Numbered from the stretch's first letter, positions 1 to 12,680 are shown. The stretch: DNA of 64,000 nucleotides from Thinopyrum elongatum (GCA_011799875.1 CM022297.1:446821292-446885291), one strand, 5' to 3'. The notes: a model not told the origin generated them from the letters alone. Numbers and translations: made by a program.

Positions 1-2921
1 CCATGTGTTGGTTAGTGCTATCGGGCCAGAGGCCCACTCAGATCAAATATCCAAATCGTTAGTACCTTGGGGGTGCGGTAACGAGCAGAGACTCACGATC
101 GATGTGACCCCGTCGTCCCATCTCGAGGACTTGCGGCAAGGGCCAAGAATGCCCGGCCATGCCTCGTATTCTCACTCGGGCACCATCCAGGTCAACCCGT
201 CTCACAAAAGACAGTCGGGAACTCAGGTCCACCTCTGCTAGGCGGTACCGCCAGTCCCTCCAGTCCTGTAGTTAAATTAAATCCCTCGGGTCGCCCTCGG
301 GGCCGACCCGTTTCTAACAGGGTGCAGGGGTAAAGTCACAGTAGCCGTGTGTCCATAACATCAAAGGAATCCGAGGTATCACCCTCGACGGATACCCACT
401 TGATGTAACTGTCAAGGTGAACATAGGAGGATTCACCCTCGATGGGTTCACACTTGATGTGTTGCACGACCGCGTCGTTATCGGAAGTGGTGAAGGAGGA
501 ATCACCCTCGATGACCACGACCAAAAAGCTACTCTACAGGGTTAACATCTGAAGTGCTACACGAGGTATCACCCTCGGCACTCGATAGTAACGCTGCAGT
601 GTCATTACAACTAAGGGGGTGAAGTGCGGTGCCAGGGCCTGGTCTTCAATCCCGTTGATCGGGTCTTCTGATAATCCAGCGGGGCAATCGGGATAAGTGG
701 GGTCACTGATAGGTCCCTACCCAGCCTAAACTAAGCAGTTTAGGGTATGCAGGTAATTATCAATAGCAGGTTACAATAAACAGGCTATGCATCAGAATAG
801 GTAAAGCAGCAGCAGCAGCAGCAATTCTAATGCAAGCATGAGAAAATAGAATGGGCAATATCGGTATGCTCAGGGGGGGGGGGGCTTGCCTGGTTGCTCG
901 GCGGCAAGGGCAAGGTCGTCAATGGTGTCTTCGGTCTCCGGAGCTGCGTCGGTCTCGGGGATGACGTTGGGGTCTAACGAGAGGGAAGAGGGGGAAGAAA
1001 CAGTAAATACAAAGCAAACAAGAGCATGTCATGTCAATAAGCAGAGATAACGGTGTTCTATCGTGGTGCTAGGTAATACCGGCGAAAGAGAAAAACATCC
1101 GGGAAAGTATTCCCGGTGTCCGGCATTTCGGACAGACGAAAAGAGGGGAACGGATGCACGTTCTCTATGTTAGGGACGTGTGGCGGGACTGCGTATTCGG
1201 ATTCGTCTCGTCGTTCTGAGCAACTTTCATGTATAAAACTTTTCCATCCGAGTTACGGATTATTTTATATGATTTTTCGAAGATTTAAATGATTTTCTAA
1301 TTTTCTGGAATTATTTTAAATTCGAAATAAAAACAGAATATACATTTGTCACCTAGCTCTACACTAGCCTGAGTGTATGACCAGTGGGGTCCAAGAGTGG
1401 TCCAGTCAGCAGAGTTGACCCAGTCAACATTTACTGGTCAAAAGGTAAATAGTGTTTGGGTCCCACTTGTCATTGACAGTAGTGTTAACTAGTGGTTTAT
1501 TTTAAATAGAGGGTTAATTAAGTGGTGGGGTCCATATGTCAGGGACAGTTAACATTTTAAACCGTAGTCATTTTGGCCTAACTAATATGATTAGTGTGTT
1601 GGGGGGGGGGGTTAGGCCTAAGCTAATTAACTGGCCGACCGGCCCCACATGTCATAGGGCCAGCCCGGCCTCTCTGGCAGGGCACGCATGGGCACAAGGC
1701 GCCGGCGGCCACAGCGATTTCTGACGGCAGCGGCGGCAGCTACGACGGGGCTCGGCAACAGCGGGAGCTAGCAGGGGAGCGCGAGCGAAGCGGGGCAGGG
1801 GCTCGGTCAGGGCGCGAGCGGTGCACGACCACGCGAGGGAGACGCGAGGGAGGGCGCACGCGCATGGTGTGAGGGACGTCGGGCGCGACGCCGATGCGGT
1901 GGCGCGGCGAACGGACAGAGGCAGCGCGGGGGGGGGGGGGAAGGCGTATGTCGCGGCGGGCAGGGTCTACCGCGGGCTGGACGCGGTGACGATCGCAGTG
2001 ACCGCGGCCACGGACGGCATGGACGGTGGCCTACGCGGTGAACAAGAGGGGGGAGGGAACAGCCGCGGGAGCTCACCCCGGAGCTGTAGGCGTGCTCAGA
2101 CGCGTCGGGGGCGACGGAGGGGCGCGATCGAGCGGTGGCGCAGGCACCCATAGTCGGAGGGATGGGTCGGGGCACGGCGCCCAGGCGCTCCAGCTCGAGC
2201 AGGGGGGGCGGAGAGAACGTCGACGAGGAGGCCCGCCTCCTCGGAATCTTCTGGCGCCGTGGGGGGGGGGGAGGGTTTGATGTCCCTGCTACTCGTCGCC
2301 GTTACTCTGTTGCGCTTCCGAATCGGGAGAGCGAGTGAGAGAGAGGGAGGAGGGGATTGGGGGCGCGCTAGGGTTAGCGACTGGTGGGGGGGTAGGCCAG
2401 GGGCTGGGTCGTCGGTTGGCTAGCTGGGCCACGGCCCAGCAGGGGGGTCCGCTTTCTCTTTTCTTTCTTTCTTTTTCTCTTTGCGTCTTCTGTCTTACTT
2501 TTATCTTTTCTGTTTTATTTTTAGTTTCACTCTACTGTTGTTTAAATAAAATACAAAAATAGTTCCTAATTTAGTCTTATTAAATACACTACTACCACAT
2601 TAATTCTTACTCCTAAATAAAATAGTTTAATATTTTATAACATACGAAAGGCATTTAATTAGTTGTTTTAGCTACTGTTTTATTTACTTTATTGCATTTA
2701 ATTAATTTATAAAAATGTGGTTTCTCCACAATAATTACTTATGATTTATTTGTAACCTTTAGAACATTTTAGTTTTAATATTTGAAAACTTTTATTGTTT
2801 GACCTGATTTCAATTTTGAATTTGAATCGGTTTCGAACTAACGCGAGATTAACAACAGTAAATGTGGTGATGTGGCATCATTAACGTGGGATTACTGTAG
2901 CCTAACTACTGGGGTGTTACA
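1..2921 (+). mobile_element. Partial copy 1 of 4.2-kb coding-free LTR-like element (3' part)
   Basis: The sequence is the same in order and content as the right two thirds of the complete copy at 7479-11700: the conserved block around 1-240, four spaced CGAGG...CCTCG dyads at 372-577, an AT-rich stretch, and a GC-rich zone at 1680-2340. It ends at the characteristic GGGGTGTTACA terminus at 2911-2921. The left part lies outside the window, so its target duplication cannot be checked. No coding region is supported; open frames in the GC-rich zone overlap on both strands and have no family resemblance. G-runs of about ten or more bases occur near 871, 1602, 1929 and 2261, and a short AGC microsatellite near 804-823. 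TG...CA ends and very long non-coding sequence resemble large solo LTRs of Triticeae Sukkula/Erika-type elements, from memory only. Confidence 0.75.
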
Positions 2922-3202
2922 CTCCCCTCAGAGCCCCCCTCTGGTACTTCTTTGGCCCAACAGGTGTCTTCTGGTCCAGAAAAAATCTCCAAAAAGTTTC
3001 GCTGCGTTTGGACTCCATTTGGTATTGATTTTCTTCAAAGTAAAAAACAAGCAAAAAACAACAACTGGCACTGGGCACTATGTCAATAGGTTAGTCCCAA
3101 AAAATGATATAAAGTTGCTATAAAATGATTGTAAAACATCCAAGAATGATAATATAACAGCATGGAACAAAGAAAAATTATAGATACGTTGGAGACGTAT
3201 CA
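2922..3202 (-). mobile_element. Right-end fragment of a family-A LTR
   Basis: This stretch ends in the GGAGACGTATCA terminus (3191-3202) shared by the family-A LTRs at 3426-5005 and 35882-37448, and aligns with their last 280 bases. Its left part was cut by insertion of copy 1, whose end lies at 2921, and presumably continues left of the window. The polypurine tract seen beside other family-A LTRs is absent on its right. It therefore looks like the end of an insertion into element X, which resumes at 3203. Confidence 0.7.
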
Positions 3203-3425
3203 GTAACAAGTAGTTTGATAGCAAGATAATTTGTAACGGACAAGTAACGGTAACGGTAAATAAAGTGTAGCAAGGTAGCCCAATCCTTTTGTGGCAAAGG
3301 ACAGGCCAAAACGGTCTCTTATAATAAGCAAAGCGTTCTTGAGGGTACACAGGAATTTCACCATGTCACTTTCATCATGTTGGTTTGATTCGTGTTCATT
3401 ACTTTGATAATTTGATATGTGGGTG
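3203..3425 (-). mobile_element. Element X, left segment (split by E1)
   Basis: This non-coding segment continues directly at 30448 if E1 and one copy of its 5-bp target duplication are removed. The joined sequence runs to an LTR-type terminus GATGTATCA at 31591-31599, so X reads on the minus strand. No frame in it is supported. Its left limit is set by the end of a family-A LTR at 3202. Confidence 0.55.
3421..3425. repeat. Target-site duplication of E1, left copy
   Basis: GGGTG stands directly left of the E1 terminus and is repeated exactly at 30443-30447, directly right of the other end. A 5-bp duplication is the LTR-retrotransposon integrase signature and fixes the limits of E1. Confidence 0.9.
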
Positions 3426-5005
3426 TGCTACTTCTTGAGCTTGCATTGATTTTTCCCTTGAAGAGGAAAGGGTGATGCAGCAAAGTAGAGATAAGTATTT
3501 CCCTTAGTTAAGAACCAAGGTATCAATCCAGTAGGAGGCACAAGCAAGTCTCCAATATATGCACCCGCATAAACTAACAAACACTTGCACCTAACGCGAA
3601 AAAGGGGTTGTCAATCCCTTCACGGTCTCGAACAAGAGTGAGATCTAATAGAGATAGGTATAAAAGATAAATAAAAAGGCAAACTAAAGTAAATATAAAT
3701 AAAGTCTAGCAAAGTATTTTTGGGTTTTTTTGGTTTATAGATCTGAAAATATATAATGCAAAATAGACCCGGGGGCCATAGGTTTCACTAGAGGCTTCTC
3801 TCTTGAAGATTGCATACGATGGGTAAACTAATTACTGTTGAGCAATTGATAGAAAAGTGCAAAGTTATGACGATATCTAAGGCAATGATCATGAATATAG
3901 GCATCACGTCCGTGTCAAGTGGACCGAAACAATTATGCATCTACTACTATTACTCCACACATCGACCGCTATCCAGCATGCATCTAGAGTATTAAGTTCA
4001 TAAGAACGGAGTAACGCTTTAAGTAAGATGACATGATGTAGAGGGATAAACTCAAGCAATATGATATAAACCCCATCTTTTTATCCTTGATGGCAACAAT
4101 ACAATACGTGCCTCGCTACTCCTTCTGTCACTAGGTGAGGATACCACAAGATTGGACCCAAAACTAAGCACCTCTCCCATTGCAAGAAAAACCAATCTAG
4201 TTGGCCAAACCAAACCGATAGTTCGAAGAGAAATACAAAGATATCTTAATCATGCATAAAAGAGTTCAGAGAAGACTCAAATAATATTCATAGATAATCT
4301 GATCATAAATCCACAATTCATCGGATCTCAACAAACACACCGCAAAAAAAGTATTACATCGAATAGATCTCCAAGAACATCGAGGAGAACATTGTATTGA
4401 AGATGAAAAAGAGAGAAGAAGCCATCTAGCTACTAGCTATGGACCCGTAGGTCTGTGATAAATTACTCACACATCATCGGAAGGGCAGCAAGGTTGATGT
4501 AGAGGCCCTCCGTGATCGAATCCCCCTCCGGCAGATCGCTGGAAAAGGCCCCAAGATGGGATCTCACGGGAACAAAGGCTTGCGACGGCAGAAAAATATT
4601 TTGGTGGATGCTTCTGGTATTGGGGGAATATTTGGGAATTTATAGTGCAAAGATTAGGGTTGGAAGACCTCCGAGGGCCCACAAGCCCTCAAGGCGCCCC
4701 CAGGGCACGCCTGGCAGGCTTGTGGCCTCCTCGGGAACTTTCTGGCCCTCTCTTCAAGTTACGCAGGTGTATTCTGGCCCAAGAAAAATCATCGCGAAAG
4801 TTTTATTCCGTTTGGACTCCGTTTGGTATTCCTTTTCTGTAAAGCTCAAAAACAAGGAAAAAACAGAAACTGTCACTGGGCTCTGGTTAATAGGTTAGTC
4901 CCCAAAATAATATAAAATAGCTTATTAATGCATATAAAACATCCAAAACAGATAATATAATAGCATGGAACAATAAAAAATTATAGATACGTTGGAGACG
5001 TATCA
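3426..5005 (-). repeat. E1 3' LTR (family A)
   Basis: A direct repeat of 28860-30442. On the minus strand it starts TGATACGTCTCC at 5005. It contains a TATA-like box (complement of about 4638-4645) and, some 30 bases upstream of that, a GC-rich inverted repeat at 4675-4729 with arms CCCACAAGCC and GGCTTGTGG. The ATG-containing frames inside it are chance. Confidence 0.9.
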
Positions 5006-6328
5006 AGCATCCCCAAGCTTAATTCCTGCTCGTCCTCGAGTAGGTAAATGATAAAAATAGAATTTTTGATGTGGAATGCTACCTAACATATTTATCAATT
5101 TAATCTTCTTTATTGTGGCATGAATATTCAGATCCATAAGATTCAAAACAAAAGTTTAAAATTGACATAAAAACAATAATACTTCAAGCATACTAAAAAA
5201 GCAATCATGTCTTCTCAAAATAACATGGCCAAAGAAAGTTATCCCTACAAAATCATATAGTCTGGCTATGCTCCATCTTCATCACACAAAGTAATTCATC
5301 ATGCACAACCCTGATGACAAGCCAAGCAATTGTTCCATACTTTTGGTGTTCTCAAACCTTTTTCAACTTTCACGCAATATATGAGCGTGAGCCATGGATA
5401 TAGCACTATGGTGGAATAGAATATGGTGGTTGTGGAGAAGACAAAAAGAAGGAGAAAGTCTCACATCAACTAGGCAAATTAATGGGCTATGGAGATGCCC
5501 ATCAATTGATATGATGCAAGTGAGTAGAGATTGCCATGCAACGGATGCACTAGAGCTATAAGTGTATGAAAGCTCAAAAAGAAACTAAGTGGGTGTGCAT
5601 CCAACTTGCTTGCTCACGAATACCTAGGGCAATTTGAGGACGCCCATCATTGGAATATACAAGCCAAGTTCTATAATGAAAAATTCCCACTGGTATATGA
5701 AAGTGACAAAATAGGAGACTCTCTATCATGAAGATCATGGTGCTACTTTGAAGCACAAGTGTGGAAAAGGATAGTAACATTGTCCCTTCTCTCTTTTCTC
5801 TCATTTTTTTGTTTGGGCTTCTTTGGCCTCTTTTATTTTTTGTAAAGTCTGGAGACTCATCCCAACTTGTGAGGGAATCATAGCTTCCATCATCCTTTCC
5901 TCACATGGGACAATGCTCTAATAATGATAATCATCACACTTTTATTTACTTACAACTCAAGAATTACAACTCGATACTATAATAAGATATGACTCTATAT
6001 GAATGCCTCCGGCGGTGTACCAGGATGTGCAATGATCAAGAGTGACATGTATAAAAATAAATATATGAATGGTGGCCTTGCCACAAATACTATGCCAACT
6101 ACATGATCATGCAAAGCAATATGACAATGATGGTGCGTGTCATAATAAAATGGAATGGTGGAAGTTGCATGGCAATATATCTCGGAATGGCTATGGAAAT
6201 GCCATAATAGGTAGGTATGGTGGCTGTTTTGAGGAAGGGTATATGGTGGGTTTAATGCACCAGCGAAAGTTGCGCGGTACTAGAGAGGCTAGCAATGGTG
6301 GAAGGGTGAGAGTGCGTATAATCCATGG
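5006..6328 (-). other. E1 3' internal non-coding region, with polypurine tract
   Basis: Directly beside the LTR, the complement of 5006-5020 reads as the purine-rich AAGCTTGGGGATGCT, the expected second-strand primer. The rest is AT-rich and non-coding, matches 32089-33360 of element B closely, and ends at the E4 insertion. E1 resumes at 25054. No supported gene. Confidence 0.75.
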
Positions 6329-7245
6329 TGTCGTGGTGGAACACGGTCACCTATGGGGCCATCAGCCCCTTGTGGTTCGGCAGGGGGGAGATCACATAAC
6401 ACAAAGAGCGGAAGCCATGGAACAACACAACAGTGGTGACGCTGGTGGTTTTTACCCAGGTTCGGGCCGCTGAGAAGCGTAAAACCCTACTCCTGCTTTG
6501 GTGGATTGAAGGGAGGACCGTAGTGGAAACGCGGCGCTCAAGCCCGGCACGGTCGCCTCGGGGAGAGCAGCTACGCGCATATGAGTGTACAAGGGTCCGA
6601 ATCCTTTTTTAGGTTGCCATGGCCCTCCTTTTTTAGGCTAAGGGGTTACCACAGTGGCAAAACAGTCATTATCTACTGATTAGATAGCCAACAGTGCTAT
6701 CATACCTAACTATGGCAGTTAGGACAAATTGCATTAAATGCACTGCTAGGTGTCACGCTGAGGATGCAGCCCGGCAGACCTACCGCGCCGCTTAATCATC
6801 TCCTACCTGTCTGCATGACATGCCTCTGGACGGGTGTCATATAGGGGGAATCTCCCTTCCAAAGGGCTGCCACGTGCCAAATGACAGCCACTTAATCACT
6901 TGGGGCCTCGACACCACACTGATAAGTGACTTGCGTTGCTATGCGGTGGAGTCTTGGCGGGGAGATTTGCCCTTGGCAGCCCTGGCAAGCCTGCCGGGGA
7001 AATCTTGGGACTTGTTCTTGGTGAGGCCTCGACCTGACCAGGCTAGCCTGCCCGGTAAGGGAGGTCTTTTCTTAGTGACATCTTGTTCCCTTGGGCTTGT
7101 CTTGGTCTTCTTGATCCGCCCTTTGATTCCTCAAAGAGCTATCTCTCTGGCTTGGTCTCGTCTTGGGAGCTTGGCGCTGTTGTATCCTCGCCATTGCGCC
7201 TGTGTACAGTCTGGGCAACATACGTGAAGGTTTGTTGCACCGATA
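6329..7245 (-). repeat. E4 3' LTR
   Basis: A direct repeat of 24142-25048, starting TGTCGTGGTGG and ending GCACCGATA where the other LTR has GCACTGACA, so the terminal CA has decayed to TA. It has an extra stretch of about 18 bases near 6353 (around GGGGCCATCAGCCCC) absent from the right LTR. The TATA box of the right LTR is lost here: the same place reads CCTTTTTTAGG at 6627-6637. Confidence 0.9.
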
Positions 7246-7478
7246 GGAGCCCCTGGGCCTGGCCCGAATGTGTTGCCGAGCACCGTTGGGGTAGGCCCTA
7301 TCAGGTACACAGGCGGGGCGCTTTGCGGTAGCTCTCTTCTTGATATTGTCCTTGCTTCTTCGTTAATCTGTGCTTGAGTTAGTTTCCGGTTTTCCCGTGC
7401 GTCGTGCAAGATGTCGTGGGGGGGATTTATGCCACGATCCGTGGGATGCCCACGTCCCACATTCACGGGGCGGTAACT
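7246..7478 (-). other. E4 internal sequence beside its 3' LTR
   Basis: The complement of 7246-7260 is GGGCCCAGGGGCTCC-like and fits a polypurine tract. No gene is seen. The stretch is cut at 7478 by insertion of copy 2 and resumes at 11706. Confidence 0.6.
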
Positions 7479-10400
7479 TGTGACGCCCCCGGCTTAATCG
7501 TGCACTAATCATACACGCAAATGCACACGATCAAGCCTAAGGACTCACTTGAAGATATCACAACACAACTCTAAAATATAAATAAAGTCATACAAGCATA
7601 TATTACAAGCCAGGGCCTCGAGGGCTCGAATAAATAAGCTTGATGACAAACAAGCATCAGCGGAAGCGTCAGATATCTGAGTACAGATATAAAAGAAAAC
7701 AGAAAGGCCTTTAGAAAGGCGGAACCAAAATGAAACACTACGATCGAAAGGCGTAGGCCTCCTGCCTGGGACCCTCCAATTCTACTCCTGGCCGCCGGCA
7801 AGCTCGTAGTAGTAGCCACCCTCGGGGTAGTGGAAGTAGTCGTCGGCGAGGGTAGCGGTCTCAGGGGCTCCGTCATCTGGACTCGACCAACTGATATGGG
7901 GAGAAAAGGAAAGCAAAGCAACCGTGAGTACTGCGAAGTACTCAGCAAGCAAGGATCTACACTACATATGCAACATTATCAAAAAGGAGGCTGTATATGT
8001 GGACTGGGCTGCAGAAATGCCAGAATAGAGAGAAGGCCTAGTCCTATCGAAGACTAGCATCTTCAGCATCTTCAAGCATCTTCGAGCGTCTTGCAGCATA
8101 TAGAAGAGTACAGAGCAGCATAGTATAAAGTAGTAGAGGTAGTAGCAAGCAACAGTCTCGCCCAGAGATCCTTCCTCGACTCCCTGCGAGAAAGCCATCC
8201 CGGAGTCACATATCCAGGTAACATCTCAATTCTAACTGTACCGATCGGGATACAACTCCGAGTGTCCTTTACCGTAGGACCGGCTATCGATAGATGTGTT
8301 CTTCCCTGCAGGGGTGCACCAACTTACCCACCACGCTCAATTAACTCCGGCCGGACACACTTTCCTGGGTCATGCCCGGCCTCGGCCAAACGACACATCG
8401 CAACCCTACCTACAGCTCAGCAGAGAGGTCCCCGCCGGTCTACCTCCTAAGCGCAAGGGGGTCTTGGGCCATCGCCCCTCGCCCTCCGGGTCGTTGTGTG
8501 CAGGGTGGATACCAGCACCGCCTCGGAAGGCCGGTACGATCCGACCGTGCCACAATGCTGAACTGGACGTCTGACAGAGCTTTCGGCTGATGTTACGATG
8601 CAGAACGCCCATACTATGCCCACGTGATGGTTAGTGCTATCCGACCAGAGGCCGGCTCAGATCATATATCCAAATCGTAGTGTCCTAGTGGCTTGCGGTA
8701 ACGAGCAGAGACTCACGAAAGATGTAACCCCGTCGCCCCGTCTCGAGGACTTGCTGCAAGGGCTAAGAATGCCCGGCCGCGCCTCGTGGAATAACTCACG
8801 GGTAACTATCCATCACTCGCGGGTACCCCTCGGGGTCGACCCGCCTTTTAAGTAATAGTATCAACAGTAATGTAAGGCATCCGTGTGGTCACCATATCAA
8901 GGGGAATCCGAGGCATCACCCTCGTTGGACTCCCACCTGATGTAACAACAAGATGGACGTAGGAGGCATCACCCTCGAGGTCCACACGTGAGGTGTTACG
9001 CGACTTAGTCAGTATCAGTGGTGGTGTAGGAGGTATCACCCTCGCTTACCACGACCGGTTAACTAACCTACAAGGTTATCATCAGAAGTGCTGTCGAGGT
9101 ATCACCCTCGGCACTCGATAGTAACCCAGTAGTGTCGAGCAACTAAGGGGAAAGTAAGGTGCAGTGCCGGGGCTGATCTTCAATCCCGTTGATCGGGTCT
9201 TCTGAAACTCCAGCGGGGCAGTCGGGTTAAAGTGGGGGTCACTAATGGGGCTCTACCCAGTCTATACTAAAACAGTTTAGGATAGAAGGCGGTTATCAAC
9301 AGTAGACTACAATAAACAGGCTATGCAGCAGATATAGGAAAAACAGTAACAGTAGCATAATTCTAATGCAAGCAGGAGAATTAGAATAGGCGATATCGAG
9401 ATGATCAAAGGGGGGGCTTGCCTGGTTGCTTGGCGGCAAGGGCAAGGTCGTCAGTACTGTAACCAATCACCGGAGCTGCGTCGATCTCGGAGGCTACGTC
9501 GGCACCGAAATCTACCGAGGGAAAAGAGGGGGAGGAAAACAGTAAATACGAAGCGACATATGCATGAAAATACGATTCGCGATGCTAGAGGTGGTCTATC
9601 GTAGTGATACACGACAACGGTGAAGGAGGGGATCATTCGGGAATGTTTTCCTGGTTCCGGACGTCTGTCAGACAGATGAACCGGAGAGGGACGGTTGCAT
9701 GCTCGTAGCATTAGAGGTAGGTGAAACCTAGGATGCAGTGCAGGGTTGCCTAAAAGAGCTATCTAAACCATTTAATCATTTTAGGATTAAGGTTAAAATT
9801 AATCACCGGTATAAGTGCACTATTCATCTGCCGGAAATGAGCCAAAAGTTGCGGGTTCTCCTACGTAGAGGATCCCGACAAGGAAACGGACGACACGATC
9901 AGACTCGTCTCGTCGTTCTGAGCAAGTTTCATATAGAAAGTTTTTCGATCGGAGCTACGGTTTAAAAGATATGAATTTTCAAAGTTTATTAGATTTTCTG
10001 GAATTTTTGGATTTATTAAAATCAAATTTGAACAGTAGCAGGAAATGCTGGGTGCACCCGGTGCGCTGCACCCAGTGTGCACCAGAGGCTGACCAGTGGG
10101 GCCAGTCAACTGCTGACTCAGCAGTTGACTGGTCCACGGTTGACCAGTCAGCGGGCCCGGCGGGGCCCGCGTGTCAGTGACTCAGGTTTAACTAACAGTT
10201 TTTAGTTAAAACTAACTAATCTAATTAGTGGCCTGGGCCCAGTTGTCAGTGGGGGTTAGCAGCGTCATTAGCGGGCTAATGACGACACGTCAGCGAGGTT
10301 AGCACCGGCGGGGAGCTACAGTGCACCGGCGGCGAGGCCGAACGCCGGCGAGGATCTCCCGGTCGATTCCGGCGACCGTTCGAGGTGCGGTTTGATCCTA

Positions 10401-11700
10401 CGGAACGGGCGTGTTGAGCCGCACCTGATGGTTGCACGGGCTCGAGCTAAAACGGCCGGAAACGACGGCGACAACGGCCACGGCGGACGCCGGATCTCGG
10501 TCGAGCTCGGGGGCGATGATACGGGGCTCGGTGAGACGCGTGGAGAGGCGCGCTGGGTAGCTAGGAGCTCAGGGAGCTCGACGGTGGAGTTAACGCAGCA
10601 CGAGGAGCATCAGGGCGACGGCACTGAGCTCGCCGGCGGCGACCACAACACGGACAAGACGGCGAGGTGGCTGCGGGGAGGAACACGACGCGAGGAGAGA
10701 AGCGAAAGGAGGACGAAGCTCACCGCGTGGCTAAGTAAAGCCCTTGACGGCTTTGGAGCAGCAGAGGAGCTCGGAGACGACGGGAATCGGCGGCGGGCGC
10801 CGGCGATGCAGAGGAGGGGATCGGCTTGATCCGCGCGACGTAGATCCCTCCGGCTCCGTCTGTCAGCACCAGTGGAAGAGGAAGAAGCCGGCGGAGCTCC
10901 CGAGCAACTCAGCTAGACGCGGGGGCGACGATGGCCGCGGGGAGCAGCGCTCGCGGCGGCGGTGGCGTTCGGGACAGAGAAGAAGATCGAGAGCGAGCTC
11001 GGGGGAAAAAGAAGAGGAGTGGCGAGGAGGCCAAGGGGAATGGCTCGGGTCCGCCCTTATCCCCTCGCAGAGCGCCGCGACGTCGCGCTGTCGACCGTCG
11101 ACCGGTGCGGACGCGCTCGTCCATGGCGGCACCGACACGGGGAGGAGGGAGAAGAAGGGGAGAGAGAGGGGCCGGCTGGGCTGGGCTGTGCACTGTTGCC
11201 TCGGCCCAGTCACAGGTAAGTGCCCGCCTCTTTTCCCTTTTCTTCTGTTTTTCTTTTTATTTAATTTAGCAGAGATGGAAAAGAAATTGTGGGGCCTCCA
11301 AATTACTCAGGAAAATTATGGAACATGGTCCAATAATCTCAGAGCACCTTTCTACACTGTCACAACAGGTTTGAAAATTATTCGAATCTGTTTGGATTTT
11401 ACATAAATAGAATAGCATTTAGGAATGCTGAATTGGTGCTGTTTTAATTGATAATGCTCATCTTTACTCAAGAGTGATGTTGCATTCCTTAATATATAAT
11501 TGTTTTGGAATATTTGCAATAATGTGAACATTTTTCCCACAAGTATGGAACAACTTTAATTTTCACTTTTGAAATTGAGTTGATTTTTCAGAATAGCATT
11601 TGAATTGAATATTTCGCCAAAGTGATTAAGCACTGCAAATGGAGATGACCTGGCAGTATCATTAGCTGATCACTGTAGCAATTACAAAAGGGGTGTTACA
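7479..11700 (+). mobile_element. Copy 2: complete 4.2-kb coding-free LTR-like element
   Basis: It begins TGTGACGCCCCC and ends GGGGTGTTACA, with exact 5-bp duplications TAACT at 474-478 of the 7 kb block (7474-7478) and at 11701-11705. The ends are imperfect inverted repeats (TGTRACRCCCC) with TG...CA, as in LTRs. No gag, pol, primer site or polypurine tract is seen, so a solo LTR of a large-LTR element fits best. Internal marks are a conserved block at 8260-8640, four CGAGG...CCTCG dyads at 8909-9110, a GC-rich zone at 10300-11220, and an AT-rich end. The long frames in the GC-rich zone are open on both strands and show no protein family. Confidence 0.85.
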
Positions 11701-11945
11701 TAACTGCCATTCCACTTGTTCCCCCGCTCCTGCCATTTTCACCACGTATGCCACATGCATTGCGCAGGGTTGGTGGTGGACGCGGAGGGCACGGGAATGA
11801 GTGTCATGGCAGAAAGCTAGGCGCCGCGGATAGGCGCATGAGGTCGTTCTTGATTCTGTGCGCCGTTGGTGACGCAGAGGAGTCGAATTGGTGTAGCGGG
11901 GCGGTTGCCTCCTGGGCGAGGGGCCAGCCCCCGGCCGTGTTCGCT

Positions 11946-11953
11946 TATAAAAG
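11946..11953 (+). promoter_or_regulatory. TATA box of the B3-domain gene
   Basis: TATAAAAG lies 68 bases before the ATG at 12021, followed by a pyrimidine-rich leader (CTCCTCCTCCTTCC at about 11987-12000), as in many plant promoters. Prediction from sequence only. Confidence 0.5.
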
Positions 11954-12020
11954 GGGACGTGAGCGAGGTGCTCGCTCACACCCATCTCCTCCTCCTTCCT
12001 TCTGGCATCTTCTCTCCACC

Positions 12021-12680
12021 ATGGTAAGGGAGAGAGGGCGTGGCGGTACTCCAGCGGTGCCGACGAGGGTTTCCCCTCTACAACATCTTCCTCCTCCCAC
12101 TAGGGATGCAGGGGCGGAGCCCAGTGTAAGAGGAGGCAGTAGAGGATGAGGACGTGGCCGCCGTGGCGCCCGGGGGCGAGGAGGGAGGGGCGGTGCCTTG
12201 ATCGCTCATCCTCCAGTCGCCCTGGGCCCGAACGAAGGCCACGTCGGGGACCAGCCACTAGAATTCATCGTCAAGCTGCGCGGGCCCCCGCGAAGTCATC
12301 TTCGGCTTCCATCTCCATTTGCAAGAGTGATGGAGGTTGAACAGCAGCCGGGGCTGAGGCCGCACATGAGGGGCTGCTGCAATGGTAGCATGCGGGCAGA
12401 CGTAGAGTTCCCTGCACCGCACGTCATGATTCTCCGGAGTGGCTGGAAGACCTTCGCTCGTGCCCATAGCTTGGCGGCGGGGCATGTACTTCACTTCAGG
12501 TTAATGGATGCCACTCTGCTCTCTGTCAAGGTCTTCGGGCGTTCGGGTGCTCGCTTAGGGTGCTGCGCGAAGAGCTCAACTGACGACGAAAGCTCCTCCT
12601 CGAGCGGCAATGACGAGGAGGACAGTGACGGCAATGACGGTGACACCGATGGGGAGGACGACGGCTCCGACTCCAGCTGA
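12021..12680 (+). pseudogene. B3 DNA-binding-domain protein gene, one in-frame stop
   Basis: Plant B3 domains bind DNA and occur in ARF, LAV, RAV and REM-type nuclear proteins. From the ATG at 12021 (good context CCACCATGG) the frame runs 42 codons to a TGA at 12147-12149, then continues in the same frame to 12680, 219 codons in all apart from the stop. The second part holds a B3-like core: FIVKLRGPPRSHLRLP (codon 82 onward), a small-residue-rich centre with RGCCNG, then RSGWKTFARAHSLAAGHVLHF, typical of the W..F...H.L..G..L.F end of B3 domains, and LLSVKVFG. It ends in an acidic Ser/Asp/Glu tail of about 35 residues. Around the stop an acidic alternative frame (EDEDVAAVAPGGEE) suggests paired small frameshifts rather than a simple nonsense change. 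REM-like, single-exon; no exact orthologue is claimed. It lies antisense inside E4, so it may be a captured gene or an antisense extra ORF of the element. Confidence 0.6.

Noticed and set aside
372..577. CRISPR-like array
   Set aside because: Four short dyads with unequal spacing in a plant retroelement; repeats are imperfect, no cas genes, not a prokaryotic sequence.
1807..2338. Long overlapping frames in the GC-rich zone of copy 1
   Set aside because: Open on both strands at once because of high GC and low stop frequency; no motif, low-complexity Arg/Gly/Pro/Ala translations.
10392..11406. 145- to 220-codon frames in copy 2, and equivalents at 13557-14680 in copy 3
   Set aside because: Same GC artefact; frames are not conserved in length between the copies and have no protein-family features.
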